Shown: positions 1 to 7,843 of the stretch, piece after piece
Layout of the letters: every line of letters starts with the position of its first letter
How positions within the stretch are numbered: position 1 is the stretch's first letter
DNA from: an uncultured Mycolicibacterium sp.
GTDB lineage: Bacteria > Actinomycetota > Actinomycetes > Mycobacteriales > Mycobacteriaceae
Direction of reading: 5' to 3'
DNA: 64,000 bases
NCBI RefSeq assembly: GCF_937941905.1
Contig: NZ_CALDGS010000094.1
Location: 1 to 64,000, forward strand
Translations under genes and position numbers: made by a program
Notes under the pieces: model-generated
Told to the model about the DNA's origin: nothing
The model's input: the letters and a program-made list of their open reading frames with translations, nothing else
Databases searched by the model: none

Positions 1-416
1 GATTCGCCGGCTCGGCCGGCGGTGTCCATCGCCTCGTTGGCGAGTTTGTCCGCCCGCGCGTTCTTCTCGCGCGGCACCCACCGGTAGGCGATGCGGTCGA
101 AGCGCGCCGCCAGCGCCTTCGCCTGCTGGTGCAGCGGTTGCAGATCCGGGTGTTTGACCCGCCAGCGGCCCGCCATCTGCTCGATGACGAGCTTGGAGTC
201 CATCCGCACCTCGACCTCGGTGGCCCCGGCCGCGGCGGCCTCCTCCAGCCCGGCGATCAGGCCGCGGTACTCGGCGACGTTGTTGGTGGCCCGCCCGATG
301 GCCTGCTTGGCCCGCGCCAGCACCGCCCCGGAGTCGGCGTCGCACACCAACGCGCCGTAACCGGCCGGCCCCGGGTTGCCCCGCGACCCGCCGTCGGCCT
401 CGACGATCACCCTCAT
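1..416 (-). CDS. Ribonuclease HI domain of a probable bifunctional RNase H/acid phosphatase (partial)
   Basis: Cuts RNA in RNA-DNA hybrids. Only the first 138 codons are inside the window; the gene runs off the left edge. The visible part is a complete RNase HI fold: ADGGSRGN carries Asp8, NVAEYRG carries Glu49, RMDSKLV carries Asp73, and the late Asp is in ARADKLANE (Asp123), the four metal-binding acidic residues. The M. tuberculosis counterpart Rv2228c has this domain fused to a C-terminal CobC-like acid phosphatase; that half would lie outside the window, so the fusion is inferred from synteny only. The ATG overlaps the stop of the zinc-ribbon gene by 4 bases, indicating translational coupling in a reverse-strand operon. 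Confidence 0.9.
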   Translation of the reverse strand, partial: MRVIVEADGGSRGNPGPAGYGALVCDADSGAVLARAKQAIGRATNNVAEYRGLIAGLEEAAAAGATEVEVRMDSKLVIEQMAGRWRVKHPDLQPLHQQAKALAARFDRIAYRWVPREKNARADKLANEAMDTAGRAGE

Positions 417-1141
417 GCCTTGACCCGCAACAGGATCGCGCCGCACTCCGGGCAGTTCAGCACCTCGTCGGCGGGCGCGGCGTTGATCCGCGCCAGCTCG
501 CCGCGGTCGATCTCGATGCGGCAGGCCCCGCACTGGCGGCCCTGCAGCGCACCGGCACCCGGCCCGCCGCGGGCGCGCTGCTTCTCGTACCGCTCGACCA
601 GCGCCGCGTCCAGCGCGGCCACCAGCGCCTCGCGCCGGGCCAGCCGCTCGCTACGGGTACCGTCCAGCTCCGCCGTCGCCGCGTCGAGCGCCTGCTGGGC
701 CTCCCGCAGCTGGGTCTGCAGCTCGTCGATGCGGGCCAGCGCCTCGTTCTGCTCGGTGGTCAGCTCCTCGCGACGCTCCATCAGCTCCAGCTGCGACTCC
801 TCCAGGTCGGCCTGCCGGCGCTGCAGCGTCTCGAGCTCGTGCTGCAGGTCGTTGAGCTGCTTGGCGCTCACCGAACCGGACTCCAGCAGCGCGCGGTCGC
901 GGTCCTCGCGCTGGCGCACCGAGTCGATCTCGCTCTCCAGCTTGCCGATCTGGGCGTTGAGGTCGTCGATGGCGATCCGCAGCGCGGCGAGCCGGTCGTT
1001 GGCGTCCTGGTGCTCGCCCTGCACCGCCTCCAGCCGCTGCTGTTCCGGCAGGTGCCGGGCACGGTGGTCGATGCGGGTCAGCTCGGCGTCCAGCCCCACC
1101 AGCTCCAGCAGCGTCCGCTGCTGTTCCATATCAGCTTTCAT
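413..1141 (-). CDS. Zinc-ribbon coiled-coil protein (Rv2229c-like)
   Basis: A protein of 242 residues with two parts. Most of it is a heptad-rich, charged helical region (many Glu, Arg, Leu and Gln) predicted to form a long antiparallel coiled coil. The C-terminal 45 residues hold a four-cysteine zinc ribbon: CGAC, then about 25 residues later CPEC. This is the family of M. tuberculosis Rv2229c and M. smegmatis MSMEG_4306; a nucleic-acid or partner-binding role has been suggested but the function is not established. I chose the ATG at 1141 (MKADMEQQ) rather than the in-frame start at 1159 because the longer form lies further inside the upstream NIF3 gene. It overlaps that gene by 11 bases and the RNase H gene by 4. 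Confidence 0.9.
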   Translation of the reverse strand: MKADMEQQRTLLELVGLDAELTRIDHRARHLPEQQRLEAVQGEHQDANDRLAALRIAIDDLNAQIGKLESEIDSVRQREDRDRALLESGSVSAKQLNDLQHELETLQRRQADLEESQLELMERREELTTEQNEALARIDELQTQLREAQQALDAATAELDGTRSERLARREALVAALDAALVERYEKQRARGGPGAGALQGRQCGACRIEIDRGELARINAAPADEVLNCPECGAILLRVKA

Positions 1142-2267
1142 CGGTTCCTCTCGCCCCAAGATTCCAGGGATCGGTGCGGGTGGTGCACACCCGCACCGGC
1201 AGCCGCTCGCCGAAGTGTGCCCGCAGCAGCCGGGCCGCCTGCTCGCACCACGGGAACTCGCTGGCCCAGTGCGCCACGTCGACCAGCGCCACCGGCGAGG
1301 CCCGGCGGTGTTCGTCGGCCGGGTGGTGGCGCAGGTCGGCGGTGACGTAGACGTCCACCCCGGCCCGGCTCACGGTGCCGAGCAACGAGTCCCCCGCGCC
1401 CCCGCACACCGCCACCCGGGACACCACGGCGTCGGGATCGCCGGCGCAGCGCACCCCCCACGCGGTGGCCGGCAGCGCGGCGGCCACCCGCCGCACGAAC
1501 GCCGCCAGCGGCTCCGGTTCGGGCAGCACCCCGATGCGGCCGATGCCGACGTCGGCGGGCATCGGGGCCAGCGGGATGACGTCGAACGCCGGCTCCTCGT
1601 AGGGGTGCGCGCCGCGCAGCGCGGCCAGCACCGCGGCCCGCAGCCGGGCCGGCGCGATCATCTCCACCCGGTCCTCGGCCACCTGCTCGACCCGCCCGAC
1701 GCTGCCGATGGCCGGCGACGCCCCGTCGTGCGGCAGGAACTGGCCGGTGCCGGCGGTGCTCCAGCAGCAGTGCGAGTAGTCGCCGATGTGTCCGGCGCCG
1801 GCGGCGAACATCGCCTCGCGCACCCGTTCGGCGTCGGCGTGCGGCACGAACACCACCCACTTGTCCAGGTCCGGGCCGCCGGCGGCGGGCGAGAGCACCC
1901 CCTCGACGGTCAGCCCGAGCGCCCCGGCCAGCGCGTCGGACACCCCCGGATTGGCGGCGTCGGCGTTGGTGTGGGCGGTGAACAGCGCCCCGCCGGTGCG
2001 GATCAGCCGGTGGATGAGCGCGCCCTTGGCGGTGGAGGCCGCGACGGTGTCCACCCCGCGCAGCAGCAGCGGGTGGTGGGCGAGCAGCAGCCCGCGGTCG
2101 GGCACCTCGTCGACGACGGCGGCGGTGGCGTCGACCGCGACGGTCACCGATTCCACCGGTTCGTCGGGGTCGCCGCAGACCAGCCCCACCGAGTCCCAGT
2201 CGTGGGCCAGCCGGGGCGGATAGGCCTCGTCCAGCACGTCGATGATGTCGGCAAGCCGGATGGTCAC
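1131..2267 (-). CDS. NIF3-family dinuclear metal protein
   Basis: A 378-residue NIF3/YbgI-family protein, which in characterised members assembles as a hexamer with a two-metal centre. Metal-ligand motifs are visible: the [11 protein letters not shown] segment near residue 64, the [14 protein letters not shown] segment near residue 98, and VAHWASE near the C-terminus. Length fits the long actinobacterial/Gram-positive form, which carries a middle insertion. Biological role is unclear across the family (GTP cyclohydrolase-like and metal-chaperone roles have been proposed). It heads a tight three-gene reverse operon with the zinc-ribbon and RNase H genes, and lies divergent to the HAD gene with 53 bases between. 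In M. tuberculosis cobC (Rv2231c) follows directly upstream; it is absent here. Confidence 0.93.
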   Translation of the reverse strand: MTIRLADIIDVLDEAYPPRLAHDWDSVGLVCGDPDEPVESVTVAVDATAAVVDEVPDRGLLLAHHPLLLRGVDTVAASTAKGALIHRLIRTGGALFTAHTNADAANPGVSDALAGALGLTVEGVLSPAAGGPDLDKWVVFVPHADAERVREAMFAAGAGHIGDYSHCCWSTAGTGQFLPHDGASPAIGSVGRVEQVAEDRVEMIAPARLRAAVLAALRGAHPYEEPAFDVIPLAPMPADVGIGRIGVLPEPEPLAAFVRRVAAALPATAWGVRCAGDPDAVVSRVAVCGGAGDSLLGTVSRAGVDVYVTADLRHHPADEHRRASPVALVDVAHWASEFPWCEQAARLLRAHFGERLPVRVCTTRTDPWNLGARGTDES

Positions 2268-2320
2268 ATCACGACAGTAGTGGGCCGGGGCCGTCGGGAA
2301 CCATCAGGGACAATGGAGCG

Positions 2321-3004
2321 GTGACCGACACGCTGGACCGCACCGCCCTGGGTGTCCGCCCGCACCTGGTGATCTTCGACCTGGACGGCACCCTGACCGA
2401 CTCGGCCGAGGGCATCGTGTCCAGCTTCCGGTACGCCCTGCAGCAGGTGGGGGCGCCGGTGCCGGAGGGCGACCTGACCGCCCGCATCGTCGGACCGCCA
2501 ATGCGCCACACGCTGGACTCGCTGGGCCTCGGCGCGGCGGTCGAGGACGCGATGGCCGCCTACCGGGCCGACTACACCACCCGCGGCTGGGCGCTCAACC
2601 GGGTGTTCGACGGCATCGCCGAACTGCTGGACGATCTGCGCGCGGCCGGGGTGCGGCTGGCGGTGGCCACCTCCAAGGCCGAGCCCACCGCGCGGCGCAT
2701 CCTCGGCCACTTCGGGCTGGACCACCACTTCGAGGTGATCGCCGGCGCGGCGGCCGACGGGTCGCGGGCGGCCAAGGCCGAGGTGGTGGCCCGCGCGCTG
2801 GCGCAGCTCGAGCCGCCGCGGCCGCAGCGCATCGTGATGGTCGGCGACCGGGCCCACGACATCGCGGGCGCGGCCGAGCACGGCATCGCGACGGTGGTCG
2901 TCGGCTGGGGCTACGGCCGCGCCGATTTCGCCGCGTCGGACGCCCCCACCCCGGCCGCCCACGTCGCCACGGTGACCGAACTGCGGGAGGTGCTCGGTGT
3001 CTGA
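2321..3004 (+). CDS. ptkA: HAD-family hydrolase, PtkA-like
   Basis: Haloacid dehalogenase-fold phosphatase of 227 residues. Motif I is FDLDGTLTDS (nucleophile Asp20 and Asp22), motif II VATSK with the Lys of motif III nearby, and motif IV MVGDRAHDIAGA. By sequence alone it would be called a phosphoglycolate-phosphatase-like enzyme. By position it is the counterpart of M. tuberculosis Rv2232 (PtkA), reported as a protein tyrosine kinase that phosphorylates PtpA. The M. tuberculosis protein has a disordered N-terminal extension of about 80 residues which is missing here, so kinase activity should not be assumed. GTG start; its 3' end overlaps ptpA by 8 bases, which supports functional coupling. 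Confidence 0.85.
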   Translation: MTDTLDRTALGVRPHLVIFDLDGTLTDSAEGIVSSFRYALQQVGAPVPEGDLTARIVGPPMRHTLDSLGLGAAVEDAMAAYRADYTTRGWALNRVFDGIAELLDDLRAAGVRLAVATSKAEPTARRILGHFGLDHHFEVIAGAAADGSRAAKAEVVARALAQLEPPRPQRIVMVGDRAHDIAGAAEHGIATVVVGWGYGRADFAASDAPTPAAHVATVTELREVLGV

Positions 3005-3494
3005 GCTGCTGCACGTGACGTTCGTCTGCTCGGGCAACATCTGCCGATCGCCGATGGCCGAGAAGATGTTCGGCCACCAGCTCGCCGAGCGCGGTCTGGC
3101 CGGGGTGGTGCGGGTGAGCAGCGCCGGCACCGGCGGCTGGCACGTGGGCGAGCCCGCCGACGAGCGGGCGGTGCGGGTGCTGGCCGAGCGCGGCTACCCG
3201 ACCGCGCACCGGGCCGCCGAGTTCGGTGCCGAGCACGCCGCGGCCGATCTGGTGGTGGCGCTGGGCCGCAACCATCTGCGCATCCTGCGCGACAACCACG
3301 GCGTGCCGCCGGCCCGGCTGCGGATGCTGCGCTCGTTCGATCCGCGTTCCGGCGCGCACGCCCTGGACGTCGAGGATCCCTACTACGGCACGCTGGCCGA
3401 CTTCGAGGCGGTGTTCGAGGTGATCGACGCCGCGCTGCCGGGCCTGCACGACTGGGTCGACGACCAACTCACCGCGCGCGGACTGGCCGGCTGA
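2997..3494 (+). CDS. ptpA: Low-molecular-weight protein tyrosine phosphatase PtpA
   Basis: Removes phosphate from phosphotyrosine; in M. tuberculosis it is secreted and acts on host targets. The P-loop CSGNICRS places the nucleophile at Cys11 and the phosphate-binding Arg at Arg17, the same numbering as M. tuberculosis PtpA. The general-acid loop DVEDPYYG supplies Asp127 followed by the paired tyrosines (129 and 130) that are phosphorylated by PtkA in M. tuberculosis. Length 165 residues is normal for the family. GTG start overlapping the HAD gene by 8 bases; its stop overlaps the SURF1 start (TGATG), so the three genes form one operon. Confidence 0.95.
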   Translation: MSELLHVTFVCSGNICRSPMAEKMFGHQLAERGLAGVVRVSSAGTGGWHVGEPADERAVRVLAERGYPTAHRAAEFGAEHAAADLVVALGRNHLRILRDNHGVPPARLRMLRSFDPRSGAHALDVEDPYYGTLADFEAVFEVIDAALPGLHDWVDDQLTARGLAG

Positions 3495-4318
3495 TGCGGC
3501 GCTGGAGCTTCCTGCTGCGGCCGTCCTGGTTGGCGGTGATCGCGGTGGTGCTCGCGTTCGCCTATCTGTGCTTCACCGTGCTCGCGCCCTGGCAGCTCGG
3601 CAAGAACGCCGAGACCTCCCGGCAGAACGAGCTCATCGAGCAGGCGCTGTCGGCCGACCCGGTGCCGCTGACGGAGCTGCTGCCGCACCAGGATTCGGCC
3701 GCGCCGCAGGCCCAGTGGCACCGGGTCACCGCGACCGGCCGCTATCTGCCCGAGCATCAGGCGCTGGCCCGGCTGAGGATGGTGGAGAGCCAGCCGGCCT
3801 ACGAGGTGCTGGTGCCGTTCGCGGTCGACGGCGGACCGACGGTGCTGGTGGACCGCGGCTACGTGCGCCCGGAGCAGGGCAACCGGGTGCCGCCGATCCC
3901 GCCGCCGCCGGAGGGGACGGTGACGATCACCGCCCGGCTGCGCGACTCCGAACAGGCGCCGGCGGACAAGTCGCCGCTGCGCGAGGACGGCTGGCAGCAG
4001 GTCTACGCCATCGACACCGGGCAGCTGTCGGAGCTGACCGGGGTGCCGCTGGCCGGGTCGTATCTGCAGCTCGTCGCCGACCAGCCGGGCGGGCTCGGGG
4101 TGATCGGGGTGCCGCATCTGGACGCCGGACCGTTCCTGTCCTACGGCATCCAGTGGATCGCGTTCGGCATCCTCGCCCCGATCGGCTTGGGCTACTTCAT
4201 CTACGCCGAGATCCGCCAGCGCCGCCGGGAGCGGGCCGCCGCGGCCGGGCGGGACGAATCCGACCGGCCGCTCACCCCCGAGCAGAAACTCGCCGACCGC
4301 TACGGACGGCGGCGCTGA
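3494..4318 (+). CDS. SURF1-family membrane protein
   Basis: A 274-residue SURF1-family protein, a cytochrome c oxidase assembly factor in mitochondria and many bacteria. Topology is typical: one membrane helix near residues 12-32 and a second near 217-237, with the SURF1 domain on the outer side between them (conserved YEVLVPF, VLVDRGYV and WIAFGILAP segments). The C-terminal tail is short, charged and cytoplasmic. It corresponds to M. tuberculosis Rv2235. ATG overlaps the ptpA stop by one base. The last 47 bases overlap, tail to tail, with the opposite-strand cobD gene. Confidence 0.9.
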   Translation: MRRWSFLLRPSWLAVIAVVLAFAYLCFTVLAPWQLGKNAETSRQNELIEQALSADPVPLTELLPHQDSAAPQAQWHRVTATGRYLPEHQALARLRMVESQPAYEVLVPFAVDGGPTVLVDRGYVRPEQGNRVPPIPPPPEGTVTITARLRDSEQAPADKSPLREDGWQQVYAIDTGQLSELTGVPLAGSYLQLVADQPGGLGVIGVPHLDAGPFLSYGIQWIAFGILAPIGLGYFIYAEIRQRRRERAAAAGRDESDRPLTPEQKLADRYGRRR

Positions 4319-5246
4319 GGCCGACCGCCAGCAGCGCGGCGGCGGCCTGCACGGCCCGCGACAGCCGCACGGCACGGGCCAGGTCGTCGACGCGCGGGGC
4401 GCGGCCGTCCCCGAGCGTGGGCCGGATCTCCAGGCGGTGGGCGTATTTGGTCGGCCCGCCCAGCCGCACCCCGAGCGCACCGGCGAACGCCGCCTCGGCG
4501 ACCCCGGCGTTGGGGCTGGGATGCCGGGCCGCGTCACGGCGCCAGGCCCGCGCCGCCCCCACCGGCGATCCGCCCACCAGCGGGGCGCACAGCACCGTCA
4601 GCGCCCCGGTGAGCCGGGCCGCCGCGTAGTTCAGGACGTCGTCCAGACGTGCTGCGGCCCAACCGAATCGGGTGTACCGCGGGGAGCGGTGCCCGATCAT
4701 CGCGTCCAGCGTGTTGGCGCCCCGGTACACCAGCACGCCGGGCACACCGGCCACCGCGGCCCACAGCAGCGGGGCCACCGCCGCGTCGGAGGTGTTCTCC
4801 GCGACCGACTCCAGCGCCGCCCGGGTGAGCCCGTCGGCGTCCAGTGCGTTCGGGTCGCGGCCGCACAGTGCCGGCAGCAGCGCCCGGGCGCCGTCGACGT
4901 CACCGGCCCGCAGCAGGTCGGCCATCCGCTCGCCGGTGCGCGCCAGCGTGGTGCCGCCCAGCGCGGTGAAGGTCGCCGCCGCGGTGGCCGCCGCGGTGCG
5001 CGCCGGTCCGCTGCCGGGCGGGGTCAGCGCCAGGCCGGCCGCGGCCAGCGCCCCGACCAGCAACCCGGTGTGCCGCGCGCCGGCGGCGCGGGAGTCGGCG
5101 TAGCCGAGGCGTTCCAGCGCGGCGGCGGCCCGCCCGAACAGGGCGACCGGATGGCCGCGCCGCGGATCGGCGAACACGATGTCGGCCAGGCAGCCGGCCG
5201 CGATGCCCACACCGCGGGCCCGGCCGGTCGATGCGTGCGCAAACAC
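4272..5246 (-). CDS. cobD: Adenosylcobinamide-phosphate synthase CobD/CbiB
   Basis: Membrane enzyme that attaches aminopropanol (or its phosphate) to adenosylcobyric acid late in cobalamin synthesis. The 324-residue sequence has the CbiB pattern: DIVFADPRRGHPV near the N-terminus, several hydrophobic helices, the conserved ENTSDAAVAPLLWA and YRGANTLDAMIGH segments in the middle, and HPSPNAGVAEAAFAGALGV later. It matches M. tuberculosis Rv2236c in family and position. GTG start. The partner cobC, which sits a few genes away in M. tuberculosis, is not found in this window. Confidence 0.94.
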   Translation of the reverse strand: MFAHASTGRARGVGIAAGCLADIVFADPRRGHPVALFGRAAAALERLGYADSRAAGARHTGLLVGALAAAGLALTPPGSGPARTAAATAAATFTALGGTTLARTGERMADLLRAGDVDGARALLPALCGRDPNALDADGLTRAALESVAENTSDAAVAPLLWAAVAGVPGVLVYRGANTLDAMIGHRSPRYTRFGWAAARLDDVLNYAAARLTGALTVLCAPLVGGSPVGAARAWRRDAARHPSPNAGVAEAAFAGALGVRLGGPTKYAHRLEIRPTLGDGRAPRVDDLARAVRLSRAVQAAAALLAVGLSAAVRSGRRVSARG

Positions 5247-5327
5247 CCCGGCAGCCTCTCATGCGGCGGTCGCCGGCCGACCATCGGCTCGGGCCGGGCC
5301 CGGTCCGGCGGGTCTAGTCTGGATGAA

Positions 5328-6446
5328 GTGTTGCGCACCGTTCTCGCCGCGTCGAACGTGCCCGGCCCGGCACCGACGCAGGTTCTCGTCGAGATCTGTT
5401 CCGTTCTCGCTCCCGCGCTGGCCACGGCGGTGGCGCTGACCGTCGTCGGGCTCGGCGGGGCGCGGCTCGCCGGGCAGGCCCGCGCGCTCGCCGCCCCGGC
5501 CGCGGGGTTCGTCGCGCTCGCCGCGCTCCTCGACTACCTGTGGGCTGCATCACGTTTCGCCAAGACCGGGCTGGTGTCCGCACTGCGGCCGGAGGTGCTC
5601 AACGCCTTCCTGCACGCCCCCGGCGCGCGCGGCAACGTGGTGGGGGCGGGTGTGGTGGCGCTGATCCAGCTCGGGTTGAAGGCCGGGCTCGTCGGCGCGT
5701 TGCTGGTGCTGCACCGCCGCGGCGGACGGGCGGCGGCCCGGGTGGCGCTGGCCGCCGCACTGGTTGTCACGGTGGCGCCGGCGCTGCCGTTCGCGCCGCC
5801 GTCGGTCGACCGGCTGGCCCACTCCGGGCTGACCGCAATGCATCTGGCGGGCACCACGCTGTGGGTCGGACCGGTGCTGCTGCTGGCCGTGATCGGGTGG
5901 CGGCAACGGCGACACCGGCCCACCGACGCCCGCGCCGAGGCGCTGGAGTGGACGCGGGCCTGGGAGCGGGTCAGCGCGCTGGCGCTGTGCGCGGTGGGGA
6001 TGCTCGTGGTGTCCGGCTCGTGGCTGGCCTGGACCCATGTGGGCACCGTCGGGCAGCTGTTCACCACCCCTTACGGCCGCGCGCTGGCGCTCAAACTGGC
6101 GGTGACGGTCGTGCTCGTCGGCATCGGCGCCTACAACCTGTGGGTGCTGCTGCCGCGGCTGCGCGCGGCCCTGGCCGACGGCGCCGGCACCGGCGCATTC
6201 CGCTTGGCGGCCAGGCACTTTCCCGCGGTGGTGGGCGTGGAGTCGGTGCTGATGGTGGTGGTGCTGGGCATCGTGCCGTTCCTGGCCGGCTCGGCCCGGG
6301 CCCAGGCCGGCTGGCCGGCGGCAGGGCCGTTCGACGCCTCGGTGTTCGGGACCGGGGTCGCGGTGCTCGCCGCCACCGCGCTGCCGCTGTGGGCGGCCGC
6401 CCGGGCGGGCCGGGCTAGGGCCCGGCCAGAACCAGTACGTCCCTGA
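5328..6446 (+). CDS. CopD-family integral membrane protein
   Basis: A 372-residue membrane protein with about eight or nine hydrophobic helices. The C-terminal half matches the CopD (copper resistance D) domain, with the HLAGTTLWVGPVLLL helix and its conserved His; the N-terminal half is a separate helical block. CopD proteins are linked to copper handling in the envelope, but without an adjacent CopC the substrate is uncertain. I chose the GTG at 5328 because the open frame upstream is antisense to cobD. A TAGTCT hexamer (5315-5320) sits 7 bases before it, so the mRNA may be leaderless. The 3' end overlaps the MocR gene tail to tail by 32 bases. Confidence 0.85.
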   Translation: MLRTVLAASNVPGPAPTQVLVEICSVLAPALATAVALTVVGLGGARLAGQARALAAPAAGFVALAALLDYLWAASRFAKTGLVSALRPEVLNAFLHAPGARGNVVGAGVVALIQLGLKAGLVGALLVLHRRGGRAAARVALAAALVVTVAPALPFAPPSVDRLAHSGLTAMHLAGTTLWVGPVLLLAVIGWRQRRHRPTDARAEALEWTRAWERVSALALCAVGMLVVSGSWLAWTHVGTVGQLFTTPYGRALALKLAVTVVLVGIGAYNLWVLLPRLRAALADGAGTGAFRLAARHFPAVVGVESVLMVVVLGIVPFLAGSARAQAGWPAAGPFDASVFGTGVAVLAATALPLWAAARAGRARARPEPVRP

Positions 6447-7749
6447 CGGTTTCGAGCACCCCCGGCAGGTCGGCCGGCGGCGGGGTGGCCAGCGACAGCC
6501 GCAGCGCGTTGGGCGGGTGCGGCGCGACCGCGAACGCGTCGGCGGTGGAGACCAGCACGCCCCGCTCGGCGAGCAGCCGGGCGGCCGCGTCGTTGCGCAG
6601 CCCGTCGGGCAGTTCCAGCCAACCGAACCAGGACCGCGGGTGTGCGGTGTATGCGAAGCCGCACAGCGCCTTCCGTGCGATGCGCTGCCGCTGTGCGGCG
6701 TCGTCACGGCGTTGTTTCTCCAGCCGCGCCACGGTGCCGTCGGCGAGCCAGCCCACCGCCAGTGCGGTGACGATCCCCGCGACCGACCAGCCCGCGGCAC
6801 GCAGCGTGCGCACCGCGGCCGCCCGCTGCCCGGTGGGTACCACCAGGTAGCCGAACCGCAACCCGGTGGCCAGGTTCTTCGACAGGCTGCCGATGTACCA
6901 GGTCCGTTCCGGCGCAAGGGAATACAGTGTCGGGCCGGCCTCGGGCACCAGGAACGCGTAGGTGGCGTCCTCGATCAGCGCACAGTCGTGCCGGCGCGCG
7001 ATGTCGACCAGCCGGTGCCGCGCGGCGGCGTCGAGCACGAATCCGAGCGGGTTGTGCACGGTGGGCATCGCGTAGATCGCCGCGATCCGGCGGGTGCGGC
7101 ACAGCGCCTCCAGGGCGTCGAGGTCGGTGCCGTCGGCGCAGCAGGCCACCGGGCACACCTCCACCCCGCCGGTGGTGGCGGCGAGCTTGAGCCCCGGGTA
7201 GGTCAGCGCGTCGGCGGCCACCACCCCGCCCGGTCCGGCCAGCGTACGCACCGCCACGTCCACCCCGTGCTGGGCGCCGGAGGTGAGCAGCACATTGTCC
7301 GGCGGCACGTCGATGCCGCGGTCGAGCAGCGCCGTGGCGACCACGGCGCGGTCGCTCTCCCGCCCACCGGGCGGGTGCTGGGTGAGCAGCGCCTCGAGGT
7401 TGCCGGCACCGGCCAGCCGGCGCAGTGCGGCGCGCAGTTCGTCGGGCTGTTCGGCCGAGAGCGGTTGGCTGAAGGACAGATCCACCCGGCGCGCGGTGCG
7501 CGGCAGCCGGCGCGGCTCCAGGCCGCCGAACCCGCTCTGGTCGCGCACGAAGGTGCCGCGCCCGGGTTCGCCGACGACCAGTCCCGCGGCGGCGAGTTCG
7601 GCGTACACCCGGGTGGCAGTGGCCAGCGCGATGCCGTGCCGGGCGGCCAGTTCGCGGTGGGTGGGCAACCGGGTGCCGGGAGCCAGCCGGCCGTCGCGGA
7701 TGGCCGCGGCGTAGGCGTCCACCACCGCCTTGTACCTGGGCTGACGCAC
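6415..7749 (-). CDS. MocR/PdxR-type transcription factor (GntR HTH plus aminotransferase domain)
   Basis: A 444-residue fusion of an N-terminal winged helix of the GntR family (GTRLPTHRELAARHGIALAT followed by AAGLVVGEPGRGTFV, residues about 20-75) and a fold-type I aminotransferase domain. The PLP-binding lysine is in GSLSKNLATG and the PLP-phosphate region in RFGYLV. Members usually sense PLP or an amino compound and control a neighbouring gene. I chose the GTG at 7749 because translation upstream of it has no domain content and would extend past the divergent promoter. Its likely target is the divergent thioesterase gene: an 18-bp dyad (7773-7790) lies in the shared intergenic region. It is not the missing cobC, since it has the GntR domain. 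Confidence 0.9.
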   Translation of the reverse strand: MRQPRYKAVVDAYAAAIRDGRLAPGTRLPTHRELAARHGIALATATRVYAELAAAGLVVGEPGRGTFVRDQSGFGGLEPRRLPRTARRVDLSFSQPLSAEQPDELRAALRRLAGAGNLEALLTQHPPGGRESDRAVVATALLDRGIDVPPDNVLLTSGAQHGVDVAVRTLAGPGGVVAADALTYPGLKLAATTGGVEVCPVACCADGTDLDALEALCRTRRIAAIYAMPTVHNPLGFVLDAAARHRLVDIARRHDCALIEDATYAFLVPEAGPTLYSLAPERTWYIGSLSKNLATGLRFGYLVVPTGQRAAAVRTLRAAGWSVAGIVTALAVGWLADGTVARLEKQRRDDAAQRQRIARKALCGFAYTAHPRSWFGWLELPDGLRNDAAARLLAERGVLVSTADAFAVAPHPPNALRLSLATPPPADLPGVLETVRDVLVLAGP

Positions 7750-7772
7750 CTCGGCTCCCCCGTTGTATCCAT

Positions 7773-7790
7773 GACAATTTCTGGATTGTC
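7773..7790. promoter_or_regulatory. Dyad GACAAT-N6-ATTGTC between MocR gene and PaaI gene
   Basis: Two perfect 6-base inverted arms (7773-7778 and 7785-7790) separated by TTCTGG in the 94-base divergent intergenic region. Position 24 bases upstream of the MocR start suggests an autoregulatory operator also able to control the thioesterase gene. No functional data; inference from symmetry and location. Confidence 0.5.
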
Positions 7791-7843
7791 CTACTTTAGC
7801 GGTCGTAGGCTCGGCCCGGCACGACCACACGAGAGGAGCAGCC

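Noticed and set aside
129..2324. A 731-codon forward frame over the RNase H/zinc-ribbon/NIF3 genes
   Set aside because: Low-complexity Ser/Arg/His-rich sequence without domains; the three reverse-strand genes explain the region.
6415..7749. The aminotransferase-domain protein as the missing CobC
   Set aside because: It has an N-terminal GntR winged helix and MocR layout, so it is a regulator and not the cobalamin enzyme.
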